A DNA stretch of 64,000 nucleotides from CAVRIA01 sp963721115 (GTDB taxonomy: Bacteria > Desulfobacterota > Binatia > HRBIN30 > CADEER01). Positions 1 through 6,931 of this stretch are shown one piece after another (position 1 is the stretch's first letter; every line of letters starts with the position of its first letter). The translations under genes were made by a program, and so were the position numbers. The notes under the pieces are model-generated. The model was given only the letters and a program-made list of their open reading frames with translations, did no database searches and was not told the origin of the DNA. The stretch lies in the NCBI GenBank assembly GCA_963721115.1, contig CAVRIA010000010.1, positions 186,001-250,000 on the forward strand. Direction: 5' to 3'.

Positions 1-1
1 G

Positions 2-142
2 GCCTTCGGCGAAGTGTGCCGCCGCTGCACCGCCTTGCGCGGCTGTTCGGGAGTCCCCATCAGGTACGCACAGAGACATGGCGTCGCCGAGCTCACGCCG
101 TTCCCGCCGCGGGCCGGCGCCGGCGAGGAGAGTCCGGCATAG
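2..142 (+). CDS. C-terminal end of a radical SAM protein (partial)
   Basis: The window opens inside a gene. Reading from base 2 gives 46 residues ending in TAG at 140-142. The segment carries CRRC, then a third Cys five residues on followed by G, then IRYAQRHG and AELTPF. This is the same tail that closes most rSAM proteins further along (for example CAHC...CYG...YAELYG in the next gene). The tail probably binds an auxiliary iron-sulfur cluster, as SPASM/twitch tails do; that is inference. The stop is 58 bases before the next ATG on the same strand, so the two genes may be co-transcribed. The catalytic core lies outside the window. Confidence 0.6.
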   Translation, partial: AFGEVCRRCTALRGCSGVPIRYAQRHGVAELTPFPPRAGAGEESPA

Positions 143-200
143 GCGGGACGCGCCCCGGAGCGCGGATCCGGCCGGGGCAGCGGTCTAGCCCTATAGAGCC

Positions 201-2030
201 ATGCGAGTCCAACGCGTCATCACCAACGAGACCTGCAACCAGAACTGCTGGTTCTGCAATGCGCGCCGGCCGGTGGAGCGGCCGGACTTCGTCGCCAAAT
301 CGGCGGTGCGGCAGCGGATCGCCGCGGCGCTTTCGGAGGGCGCGCGAGAGATCGTGCTCACCGGCGGTGAGCCGACGTCGAGAAGCGACGTGGCCGATCT
401 CGTCCGCCGCGCCGCCTCGGGCGGCGCGCGCGTCGTGCTCGAGACCAACGGCGCGCTGCTCGACGAGGCGCGCGCCCGGCAGCTGGCCGCCGCGGGTCTC
501 GACACGGCGCGGGTTCAGCTCGTCGCCTGGGGGGAGGCGGCGGACGCCATCACGCGCGATCCGGGCGGCTTCGCCGCCGCGCTGGGCGGAATCCGCGCCC
601 TCGCCGCCGCCGGCGTGAATGTCGAGGTGACCGCTCCGGTCGTGCGCCGCAACCTGGAGCTGCTCGCGGCGCTGCCGCGCGAGATCGCCGCCGCGGCGCC
701 GGCGGTGAAGACGCTGATCCTGGTGATCCCGACCGCGGCCCCCGACCCCGCCGAGTGCGCCTCGCTGGCGGAGGGGGCGCGCGCCATCGTCGCGGTCGCC
801 GACGCGGCGCGCCGCGTCGGCCTGGCGGTGCGGCTGGACCCGGCGACCTTCGTCGCTCCCTGCCTGTTCGAGAAGCCGGAGCGGGTCGCCCACCTCTTCG
901 CCCTCAACCGCGGGCACGCGGTGCGGCCCGGCTTCGAGCGCGTCGCCGCCTGCGAGTCGTGTCTGGTCAACGACCGCTGCCCGGGTCTGCCGCAGGCGGC
1001 GCTGGCGGCGGCAGCCCCGCCCCTCCTCCACCCCGTGCTGGAGCATCGCCTGCGGCGGCGACTGACGGTGGTCTCGTCGGTCGAGGAGCAGGTGGCGCGC
1101 GAGCTCGTCGGCCGCGACGAGCTGCGCGGCGACTCCCACGAGCGCATCCCCGAGTACACGGTGCGGGTGAACTTCCACTGCAACCAGGCCTGCGAGTTCT
1201 GCTTCGTCTCGACCCACCTGCCGCCGCCCGCCGAGGCGGCGGTGCGCGCCGCGATCGAGACCGCCGGCGACGAGCAGGCGGTGCTGGTGCTGTCCGGCGG
1301 CGAGCCGACCTTGAACCCCCGCCTCGTCGAGTACGTGCAGCTGGCGAAGCGGCACGGCGTGCGGGCGGTCGAGCTGCAGTCGAACGCCATCCGCCTGGCC
1401 GACCCGGCGCTGGCGCGCGCGCTCGCGGCCGCCGGGGTCGATCGCGCCATGGTCTCGCTGCACGGCTCGACGGCCGAGATCTCCGACGCCATCACCGGCG
1501 CGCCCGGCACCTTCGCCGCCACGGTGCGCGGCATCGACGAGCTGGTGCGGACGGCGGTTCGCGTGCGGCTCAACTTCGTCTTCTGCCAGGCCAACCGCGC
1601 GGACTTCCCGCGCTTCGTCGACTTCGTGGCGAGCCGCTGGCCGCGGGTCGCCATCGTCTTCTCGTTCGTCGGCTCGCACACCGACGTCGTGCCGCGCACG
1701 ACCGCGCTGATCCCGACCTTCAGCGACATCATGCCGTCGCTGCTCGAGGGGCTGGCGCGGGCGCGCGCCGCGGGCCTCGAGGTGCACGGCTTCGATTCGA
1801 TGTGCGGGCTGCCGCTGTGCCTGGTGCCGGAGGCGGAGCGCTCCGGCTTCTCGACCATCGCCGTGTCGCCCGGCGACGGAGGCGGCGAGTTCGTCAAGGG
1901 AGAGGTGTGCGCGCACTGCGCCGAAGGCCATCGCTGCTACGGCATCCGCCGCGGCTACGCGGAGCTCTACGGCACCGCGGAGCTGCGCCCGCTGTCCAGC
2001 CCCGACGCCGATCAGCTGACGCTCGAGTAG
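201..2030 (+). CDS. Tandem (double) radical SAM protein
   Basis: A 609-residue protein with two complete rSAM halves. The first has CNQNCWFC at residues 12-19 and TGGEP near 54-58, and ends with a CX2CX5CxG tail (CESC...CPG) near 250. The second has CNQACEFCF at about 327-334 and SGGEP near 364, and ends with CAHC...CYG...YAELYG...ELRPL near 570-600. Each half would bind a 4Fe-4S cluster and S-adenosylmethionine, and each tail could carry an auxiliary cluster. Two active half-enzymes on one chain is uncommon. The substrate is unknown. Family rules say it generates a 5'-deoxyadenosyl radical or a related intermediate. The ATG is chosen because the first cysteine motif lies 12 residues in. No strong Shine-Dalgarno is visible. 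There is no module X in this member. Confidence 0.9.
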   Translation: MRVQRVITNETCNQNCWFCNARRPVERPDFVAKSAVRQRIAAALSEGAREIVLTGGEPTSRSDVADLVRRAASGGARVVLETNGALLDEARARQLAAAGLDTARVQLVAWGEAADAITRDPGGFAAALGGIRALAAAGVNVEVTAPVVRRNLELLAALPREIAAAAPAVKTLILVIPTAAPDPAECASLAEGARAIVAVADAARRVGLAVRLDPATFVAPCLFEKPERVAHLFALNRGHAVRPGFERVAACESCLVNDRCPGLPQAALAAAAPPLLHPVLEHRLRRRLTVVSSVEEQVARELVGRDELRGDSHERIPEYTVRVNFHCNQACEFCFVSTHLPPPAEAAVRAAIETAGDEQAVLVLSGGEPTLNPRLVEYVQLAKRHGVRAVELQSNAIRLADPALARALAAAGVDRAMVSLHGSTAEISDAITGAPGTFAATVRGIDELVRTAVRVRLNFVFCQANRADFPRFVDFVASRWPRVAIVFSFVGSHTDVVPRTTALIPTFSDIMPSLLEGLARARAAGLEVHGFDSMCGLPLCLVPEAERSGFSTIAVSPGDGGGEFVKGEVCAHCAEGHRCYGIRRGYAELYGTAELRPLSSPDADQLTLE

Positions 2031-2153
2031 CCCCGAAAGGGCGAAATCCGCCCGCCCAGGGCCGCTGAGATGCGATCTCACAAGAAGTTACCGACGATTC
2101 CGAACAACATGGTGAGAATCCCACAGACATAGCCTTGCTCTGACAAAAGATTT

Positions 2154-2361
2154 CAACACGAAGGACGCGAAGAGGACGAAGAGCACGAAGAAGAGCTTGA
2201 AAAGGCCGATCTTATGGAAGTCCGCTGATGCGGTTCAGATCTGGATCGGTCTATTCCCTTCTGTTTCTTGTGCCTCCGTGGCCTCCTCCGAAAATAGATC
2301 GGCGTTGCCTTCGTCCAGCGTTTCCGCTCTTGGCTTCGTGATCTTCGTGTCCTTCGTGGTT
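2154..2361. repeat. Inverted CACGAAGGA-type repeat pair in a gene-poor gap
   Basis: The 408-base gap between the rSAM gene and the toxin gene holds a left arm at 2154-2190 built of CACGAAGGACGCGAAG-like units. An inverted right arm at 2334-2361 reads CTTCGTGTCCTTCGTGGTTG. When translated, such units give the NHEGHEDHE strings often mis-annotated as proteins. I see no gene here. The arms are imperfect and about 145 bases apart, so this could be a decayed miniature element. Nothing else was recognised between 2031 and 2438. Confidence 0.5.
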
Positions 2362-2438
2362 GCCTTTTTCATGCGTCTTTGGGCGAGCGCAACTCATGAC
2401 GAACCTCGTGGTGAGGATTTCTGTCAGATCAACGATAG

Positions 2439-2954
2439 TTACTTCGATTCCCGTAAAGCGGCCCGGATATCGGTCAACGTCACCATCAGCGTCATTGGCT
2501 CGCGCGGGCTCGGCTCGAAGCCGAGGGCCAGATAAAAGCTCTTCGCCTCTTCCGAGACGGCATGAACGATGACGCCGCGAATACCGATTGCGTCCGCCGC
2601 CTGAGCTACGCGAAGTGCGGCATCGCGAAAGAGGGCGCGCCCGATACCCCGGCCCTGCCAGTTGCGATCTACCGCCAAGCGCGCCAGCACGGCGACCGGA
2701 ATCGGATTCGGCATATTTCGCCTGAAGCGGCCGGTTGCACTCTCGACCGCCACTACGCCCGAAGCCAGGGCGTAATATCCGATCACGTGCTTGCCATCGC
2801 ACACGACATAGGTGCGCGTCGCACCGCTGACCTGATTCGCCAGCGCACGCCGCCTGAGCCAATCATCAAGTGTCGGTTCCCCCGAAGCGAAGTCCCCGAT
2901 GTCGTGCCCTTCCGCGAGAAGATCCGGCGGAAGCAGCCCGCTCACTTCTCCCAT
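2439..2954 (-). CDS. GNAT-family acetyltransferase toxin (TacT-like)
   Basis: A 171-residue GNAT protein. It has the central strand RLAVDRNWQGRGIG with the Q/RxxGxG acetyl-CoA pyrophosphate-binding loop near residues 95-103, and a C-terminal SFYLALGFEPSP carrying the conserved tyrosine. The length and the MGEV...L start match toxins paired with DUF1778 antitoxins (TacT/AtaT-type), which acetylate the amino group of charged aminoacyl-tRNA and block translation. The gene overlaps the antitoxin gene by 13 bases, indicating translational coupling. Function is by family; the tRNA target cannot be read from sequence. Confidence 0.88.
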   Translation of the reverse strand: MGEVSGLLPPDLLAEGHDIGDFASGEPTLDDWLRRRALANQVSGATRTYVVCDGKHVIGYYALASGVVAVESATGRFRRNMPNPIPVAVLARLAVDRNWQGRGIGRALFRDAALRVAQAADAIGIRGVIVHAVSEEAKSFYLALGFEPSPREPMTLMVTLTDIRAALRESK

Positions 2955-3229
2955 GGTGCGGGCGTTTGCAGAGTACGGCGCAGCCGTGCGTTGGGGCGCG
3001 GTGGCTTGTCCAACCGCGCCACGAACTCCGCATACGCCTTCGGACTCACAGCGAAGACCGTCCGATCCAGAAGCGTGTTCTCGGCCGCCATGCGGGCAGC
3101 ATCCAGGACGAAATCCGTCCGATTCTTCCCCAGCAGCTCCGCCGCGCGATCGATCAGCCCCCGCAGCTCCGGCTTGATGCGCAGGTTCAAGGTATCGCGT
3201 TTCGTCCCGCGCTCTTCGGTAGTACGCAT
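2942..3229 (-). CDS. DUF1778 ribbon-helix-helix antitoxin (TacA-like)
   Basis: A 95-residue protein with an N-terminal ribbon-helix-helix core (RDTLNLRIKPELRGLIDRAA, then LLGKNRTDFVLDAA) and a C-terminal segment with FVARLDKPP. This C-terminal part is the one that wraps the GNAT toxin in known pairs. A good Shine-Dalgarno (GAGGAG, six bases before ATG) supports the start. It is first in a two-gene unit with the toxin. A perfect 9-base inverted repeat lies 34 bases upstream and is a plausible autoregulatory operator. By family it neutralises the toxin and represses the pair. Confidence 0.88.
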   Translation of the reverse strand: MRTTEERGTKRDTLNLRIKPELRGLIDRAAELLGKNRTDFVLDAARMAAENTLLDRTVFAVSPKAYAEFVARLDKPPRPNARLRRTLQTPAPWEK

Positions 3230-3262
3230 GATGTTCTCCTCATCAGAACCAGCTTACCACCG

Positions 3263-3283
3263 CGTAATGACTGTGTCATTACG
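3263..3283. promoter_or_regulatory. Operator-like perfect palindrome upstream of the toxin-antitoxin pair
   Basis: CGTAATGAC, spacer TGT, GTCATTACG: two perfect 9-base arms on a 3-base spacer, placed 34 bases upstream of the antitoxin ATG. It is AT-richer than its surroundings. Its size fits a site bound by a ribbon-helix-helix dimer pair. The regulatory role is inferred from position. Confidence 0.6.
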
Positions 3284-3321
3284 ATTTTGCGCCGCCTTTC
3301 TCCAAGAGGTGCGGGGTCGTC

Positions 3322-3343
3322 GGGGTCGGACCGGTCCGACCCC
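3322..3343. terminator. Perfect 22-base GC palindrome, possible terminator stem
   Basis: GGGGTCGGACC is followed directly by its reverse complement with no spacer. It sits between the toxin-antitoxin promoter and the P450 gene. There is no T run on either side, so this is not a classical intrinsic terminator. It may instead be a small extragenic palindrome. Confidence 0.3.
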
Positions 3344-3471
3344 GCGCCGAAGCCGTTCTGGGCGTCGCGGTACGTGCGGATCGGCGGCACCGAGAGCGTG
3401 ACGGCGGCGGTGCCGTAGGAGGGTTCGCGCGGCAGTGGCGTTTCGGCGCACGATCTGCTCCGTATCTCTCG

Positions 3472-4719
3472 ATGCGGGCGCCGCCGTACTCCTCTCGCCT
3501 CGACGAGATCTTCAGCCGCGAGGCGATCGACGACCCGTATCCTCTCTGGGCGCGGCTCCGGCGCGAGTGCCCGATATCGCGCGTCGCCGACAGCGGGGTT
3601 CATCTCGTCGCCACATGGGACCTGATCGACGAAGCACTCCAGCGCGAAGACGACTTCTCCGCGAACCTGACCGGCGTCCTCATCCGCGGTCCGAACGGAC
3701 TCCCGACCACACTCGAGCTTCCGCCGAGCCCGGCGTGCCGGGTGATCGCCACTGCGGACGAGCCTGCGCATGCCGTGCACCGAGCCGTCGTGCAGCGGCG
3801 GCTCACGCCGCCGAACGTGTCCGCCCTCGAGCCGCAGATCCGGTCGTGGACCAAGGAAGCCGTCGCGACGTGGCTCGACGGCGGTGCCGGCGACTTCATA
3901 CCCGTGGCGGAGCTGATTCCGGCTCGCGTCGTGGCGAAGCTCCTCGGGCTGCCCGATGGCGACGTGAGCCGGCACCGCACCTGGGCGATGATGGGCGGCG
4001 ACATCCTCGCCGGCGACCTCGGCCATGAGCAGCTGATCGAGCTCTCGCGCGAGTCGACACGGATGGGGGAGTATCTCGAAGGGCATTTCGAGAAGGCCCG
4101 GTTTGAGCTCCGCGACGACGCCGAGGCGCCGCTCCTCCACTGGCTGGCGCGCGGCGTCGAGGCCGGCGACATCGCGACCCACGAAGCGGTCGGGATCGCG
4201 ACGGTCCTGTTCGGAGCCGGAGGCGAGTCTACGGCGGCACTCATCGGATCGGTCGCCCGGCGACTCGCCGAGGATCCGAAGCTCGCCGACCGGCTGCGAG
4301 GCGACTCCGATCTCGTCCCGGTCTTCGTCGAGGAGGTCACCCGGCTCGAGACCCCGTTCAAGTTCCACTACCGTGTGGTCCGTCGCGAGTGCGAGCTTGG
4401 CTCGGTCTCCCTTCGGGCGGGCGATCGCCTCATGCTGCTGTGGGCGTCGGCCAACCGGGACGCCTCGCGGATCGAAGACCCCGATGCGCTGCGGCTCGAT
4501 CGCCCCTACCCGAGGGATCACATGAGCTTCGGCCGCGGCGCTCACTTCTGCATCGGTGCGGGCCTGGCCCGCCTCGAGGCGAAGATCGTGTGCGAGGAGC
4601 TCCTCGCGCAGACGGAATGCCTCGCCCCGTGCCCCGAAGCGGAGCCAGTCTACGCGAAGAGCATCTTCGTACGACGCCTCGATCGACTTCCCCTTCGCAA
4701 CGCAAGCCCGAGCCGATAG
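3472..4719 (+). CDS. Cytochrome P450
   Basis: A 415-residue soluble bacterial P450. The I-helix is FGAGGESTAAL, with the acid-Thr/Ser pair used for O2 activation. The K-helix ExxR is EVTR, within VEEVTRLETPF. The haem loop FGRGAHFCIG carries the axial Cys near residue 361. The length is normal for the family. It would use ferredoxin and reductase partners, none of which is encoded nearby. Substrate is not predictable. The start ATG is the first in frame. The gene ends 13 bases before the left boundary of the duplicated patch at 4733, so it is the last intact gene before a recombination scar. Confidence 0.93.
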   Translation: MRAPPYSSRLDEIFSREAIDDPYPLWARLRRECPISRVADSGVHLVATWDLIDEALQREDDFSANLTGVLIRGPNGLPTTLELPPSPACRVIATADEPAHAVHRAVVQRRLTPPNVSALEPQIRSWTKEAVATWLDGGAGDFIPVAELIPARVVAKLLGLPDGDVSRHRTWAMMGGDILAGDLGHEQLIELSRESTRMGEYLEGHFEKARFELRDDAEAPLLHWLARGVEAGDIATHEAVGIATVLFGAGGESTAALIGSVARRLAEDPKLADRLRGDSDLVPVFVEEVTRLETPFKFHYRVVRRECELGSVSLRAGDRLMLLWASANRDASRIEDPDALRLDRPYPRDHMSFGRGAHFCIGAGLARLEAKIVCEELLAQTECLAPCPEAEPVYAKSIFVRRLDRLPLRNASPSR

Positions 4720-4732
4720 GGGCTACCGCGAT

Positions 4733-5164
4733 GGGCTGTGTCGCAAAACGCCTTCGGCGTAAGGGAGCACTGCGTTCCACGAAGAGGGCGCACTCCGATC
4801 AGAACTCGGCGAAGTCGACGGTCAGCGTCTCGACGCCCGGTGCCGCCGGGCGGCCGCGCGTGCCGTCGACGGCGATCGTCATCTCGCCCACCAGCGCGGC
4901 CGCAGGGCCGCCGCGGCGGCGCGATCGATGCCTCGGCGGCGGCGAAGACGGCGGCCGCGAAGGCCGCGGCGGCAGTGCAGTCGTAGCGGCAGGGATAGAA
5001 GGTCACGATGCGCGCCCGGCGGTCGGGCGAGAGATCGTGAGCCGGCCGAGGAGGCGCTGCGAGGCGCGCGCGGCGCATTCGGCCGCGACGAAGTCCTGCG
5101 TGGGCGTCGCGCCCGTCGAGGCGCTCCTTCGGCGGCGACGGCATCGGCGACGCGGCGCGCCGTT
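4733..5164 (-). pseudogene. Decayed partial duplicate of the DUF483-like gene
   Basis: Bases 4733-5126 are nearly identical to 6134-6530, which covers the 3' part and downstream flank of the intact DUF483-like gene. The copy then jumps to a match with about 7001-7038, the end of the Gfo/Idh domain, so about 470 bases are deleted inside it. The segment RARIVTFYPCRYDCTAA is still readable. Single-base gains and losses (in GCGGCCGCAGG, GATGCCTCGG and GATCGTGAGCC) break the frame several times. It is a truncated non-functional copy. Both copies start with GGGCTGTGTCGCAAA, marking a recombination boundary. Confidence 0.8.
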
Positions 5165-5281
5165 TCGCCGAGCCCGACACAGACACCCCCGGCTACGCCC
5201 CAACCCGGCGGCGGTGGTAGGGGCTGCGAGGTCACGCCGATTCCGGCCGCACGGCGCTCTGAGCGGTGTTTCGCCTGGCAC

Positions 5282-5628
5282 TCAGCTCGGTTCAATCACC
5301 AGACGAACTCCGTCCCACACCTCGGCGAGTCGCCGGCGCGAAAGCCGACCGGCGACCGAGTCGATGTCGGCGCGATCGACAGTTGCAATCTGGGTGACGT
5401 TGACGACCGAGGGGCGCGGCAGTCCGCCTTCTCCTTTCGGCAGCCGCACGTTCCCTGGCAAGTCGCCGTACCTGAGATTGGACGTGATCGCCGCGACGAT
5501 CACGGTGTTGAGCCGCGTCCGGTTGAAACGGTCGTGCTGAAGCACCGCCGCGGGCCTCCGCCCTGCGGGAGCAGAACCACGTGATGGAGGGAAACGCCCC
5601 AGACGACGTCGCCCTGCTGGATCACCAT
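5282..5628 (-). pseudogene. MazF/PemK-type toxin, frameshifted near its N-terminus
   Basis: The downstream frame encodes a recognisable PemK/MazF endoribonuclease: RGSAPAGRRPAAVLQHD, then NTVIVAAITSN, VNVTQIATVDR and AEVWDGVRLVIEP. The expected N-terminus MVIQQGDVVWG lies in another frame starting at the ATG at 5628. One missing base between about 5590 and 5605 separates the two. The ATG overlaps the antitoxin stop by seven bases, the usual coupling in such modules. As read, the toxin is inactive. A single sequencing deletion could also explain it. Confidence 0.75.
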
Positions 5629-5876
5629 TCAGCGCCGCGGCGGGGAGCGATGCGACGAAACTGCTTGGCGGTTTCGACCTGCTCGCGCGCAATCTCCCGG
5701 TCCGAAAACAAATCGTTCACCCGGCGAGCGATCTCGGCGTCGGTTCGCGCTCGCGCGACCTGCGACAGGACGTCGGTGATGAACCCACTACGAGTCATGC
5801 CGCGCCGCTTCGCCGCTTGGTCCACCTCGTGGAGGACTTCCTCGGGTACGGATATCGCGAATTTTCTCGCTGCCAT
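5622..5876 (-). CDS. Ribbon-helix-helix antitoxin of a MazEF/PemIK-type module
   Basis: An 84-residue protein: MAARKFAISVPEEVLHEVDQ, then RGMTRSGFITDVLSQVAR, then an acidic helical tail. The first part is a ribbon-helix-helix DNA-binding fold and the tail is the usual toxin-binding segment. A longer in-frame start exists at 5942. The ATG at 5876 is preferred because GGAGGG lies six bases upstream and the fold starts there. It is followed with overlap by the broken toxin gene. It lies directly next to the integrase remnant, whose stop codon is one base upstream of this ATG. Confidence 0.75.
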   Translation of the reverse strand: MAARKFAISVPEEVLHEVDQAAKRRGMTRSGFITDVLSQVARARTDAEIARRVNDLFSDREIAREQVETAKQFRRIAPRRGAEW

Positions 5877-5877
5877 T

Positions 5878-6133
5878 TCATCCCTCCCGACGCTGAGTAT
5901 TCCAGCACGGGAATACCACCGCAACCTCGGAGGAGTAGACAAAGCGACCGTAGTGCTTCAGCAGCGTGGTAAGGGTGACGCCGGTCTGTTCCGATAGCCA
6001 GGGCAGGCTGACGCCGTTGGTCAGCGCGAGCAAGATGTAAGTGTCCTTGGCCGAGTAGAGGTCCCGCAGTGGCGTCATTTCGAGCGCCGTCTGGGCATCC
6101 CGGAACAGGTCGTAGAAGTTCGCGGGATTGACC
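5878..6133 (-). pseudogene. C-terminal remnant of a tyrosine recombinase (phage-type integrase)
   Basis: Readable residues include PLRDLYSAKDTYILLALTNG, VSLPWLSEQTGVTL and LLKHYGRFVYS. This pattern matches the end of tyrosine recombinases, where an RHTF-like box is followed by WLxxxxG and a catalytic Tyr in HYG. The expected Arg-His of the box reads Lys-Asp, so it looks decayed. Homology ends abruptly at about 6133, exactly where the duplicated DUF483-like flank begins. The N-terminal and core catalytic domain is therefore missing. It is the fossil of the element that probably brought in the neighbouring toxin-antitoxin module. Confidence 0.55.
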
Positions 6134-6199
6134 GGGCTGTGTCGCAAATCGCCTTCTTCGTAAGGGAGCACTGCGTTCCACGAAGAGGGCGCACTCCGA

Positions 6200-6916
6200 T
6201 CAGAACTCGGCGAAGTCGACGGTCAGCGTCTCGACGCCCGGTGCCGCCGGGCGGCCGCGCGTGCCGTCGACGGCGATCGTCATCTCGCCCACCAGCGCGG
6301 CGCGCAGGGCCGCCGCGGCGGCGCGATCGATGCGCTCGGCCGCCGCGAAGACGGCGGCGGCGAAGGCCGCGGCGGCGGTGCAGTCGTAGCGGCAGGGATA
6401 GAAGGTCACGATGCGCGCCCGGCGGTCGGGCGAGAGATCGTTGAGCCGGCCGAGGAAGCGCTGCGAGGCGCGCGCGGCGCATTCGGCCGCGACGAAGTCC
6501 TCGTGGGCGTCGCGCCCGTCGAGGCGCCGCGTCACGCCGCGGCGCAGGCGGGCGCCGAACTCGTCGACGCAGCAGCACGGAAACCCGAGCAGGCGGCCGA
6601 GGCGCGCGTGCAGCGGCACGGCCTCGTCGACGCGCAGGCGGGCGCTCTCCGGCGGCAGCAGCGGGGCCTCGGCATCGACCAGCTCGCGAGCCCGCTCGGG
6701 ATCCGGCGACAGGTACAGGATCGCCGACGCCGGACGACCGGGGAACTGCACGACGCGGGCGCCGCGCTCGACCGCGAACCCCTCGCGGCGGGCGCGCGCC
6801 TCGAGCTCCCCGGCCCGCTCGGGGGAGATCGTCACGCGATTGGCCGGCTTGACCCCGGCCTTGATCGCCACCCACTCGACGTCGAGGCGGCCGATCGGAT
6901 CGGACGTACTGCCCAT
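6200..6916 (-). CDS. DUF483-like cysteine-motif protein
   Basis: A 238-residue protein. EWVAIKAGVKPANRVTI lies near residue 14, LLGFPCCCVDEFG near 107-119 and IVTFYPCRYDC near 170. The paired signature (G-Y/F-P-x-C-C, then F-Y-P-C-x-Y-x-C about 60 residues later) recurs in two other proteins here, in 14324-16196 and 50968-52162. I place it with DUF483 from memory of that family. The four or more conserved cysteines suggest a metal or iron-sulfur site, which is inference. It starts 15 bases after the rSAM-Gfo/Idh gene and is last in that operon. A broken copy of its 3' half lies at 4733-5164. Confidence 0.6.
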   Translation of the reverse strand: MGSTSDPIGRLDVEWVAIKAGVKPANRVTISPERAGELEARARREGFAVERGARVVQFPGRPASAILYLSPDPERARELVDAEAPLLPPESARLRVDEAVPLHARLGRLLGFPCCCVDEFGARLRRGVTRRLDGRDAHEDFVAAECAARASQRFLGRLNDLSPDRRARIVTFYPCRYDCTAAAAFAAAVFAAAERIDRAAAAALRAALVGEMTIAVDGTRGRPAAPGVETLTVDFAEF

Positions 6917-6931
6917 GGGCTCCGCGTGCCG

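Noticed and set aside
93..2081. Minus-strand open frame of 662 codons opposite the first rSAM gene
   Set aside because: Low-complexity Arg/Gly/Ala translation with no motif; the opposite strand has two complete rSAM domains.
2162..2862. Small open frames with NHEGHEDHE-like strings
   Set aside because: They are translations of CACGAAGGA-type repeats and are antisense or out of frame to the GNAT toxin gene.
3350..3418. Possible C-terminal remnant of an unidentified gene (RIGGTESVTAAVP) upstream of the P450
   Set aside because: Only about 20 sensible residues, no upstream homology and no family I can name with confidence.
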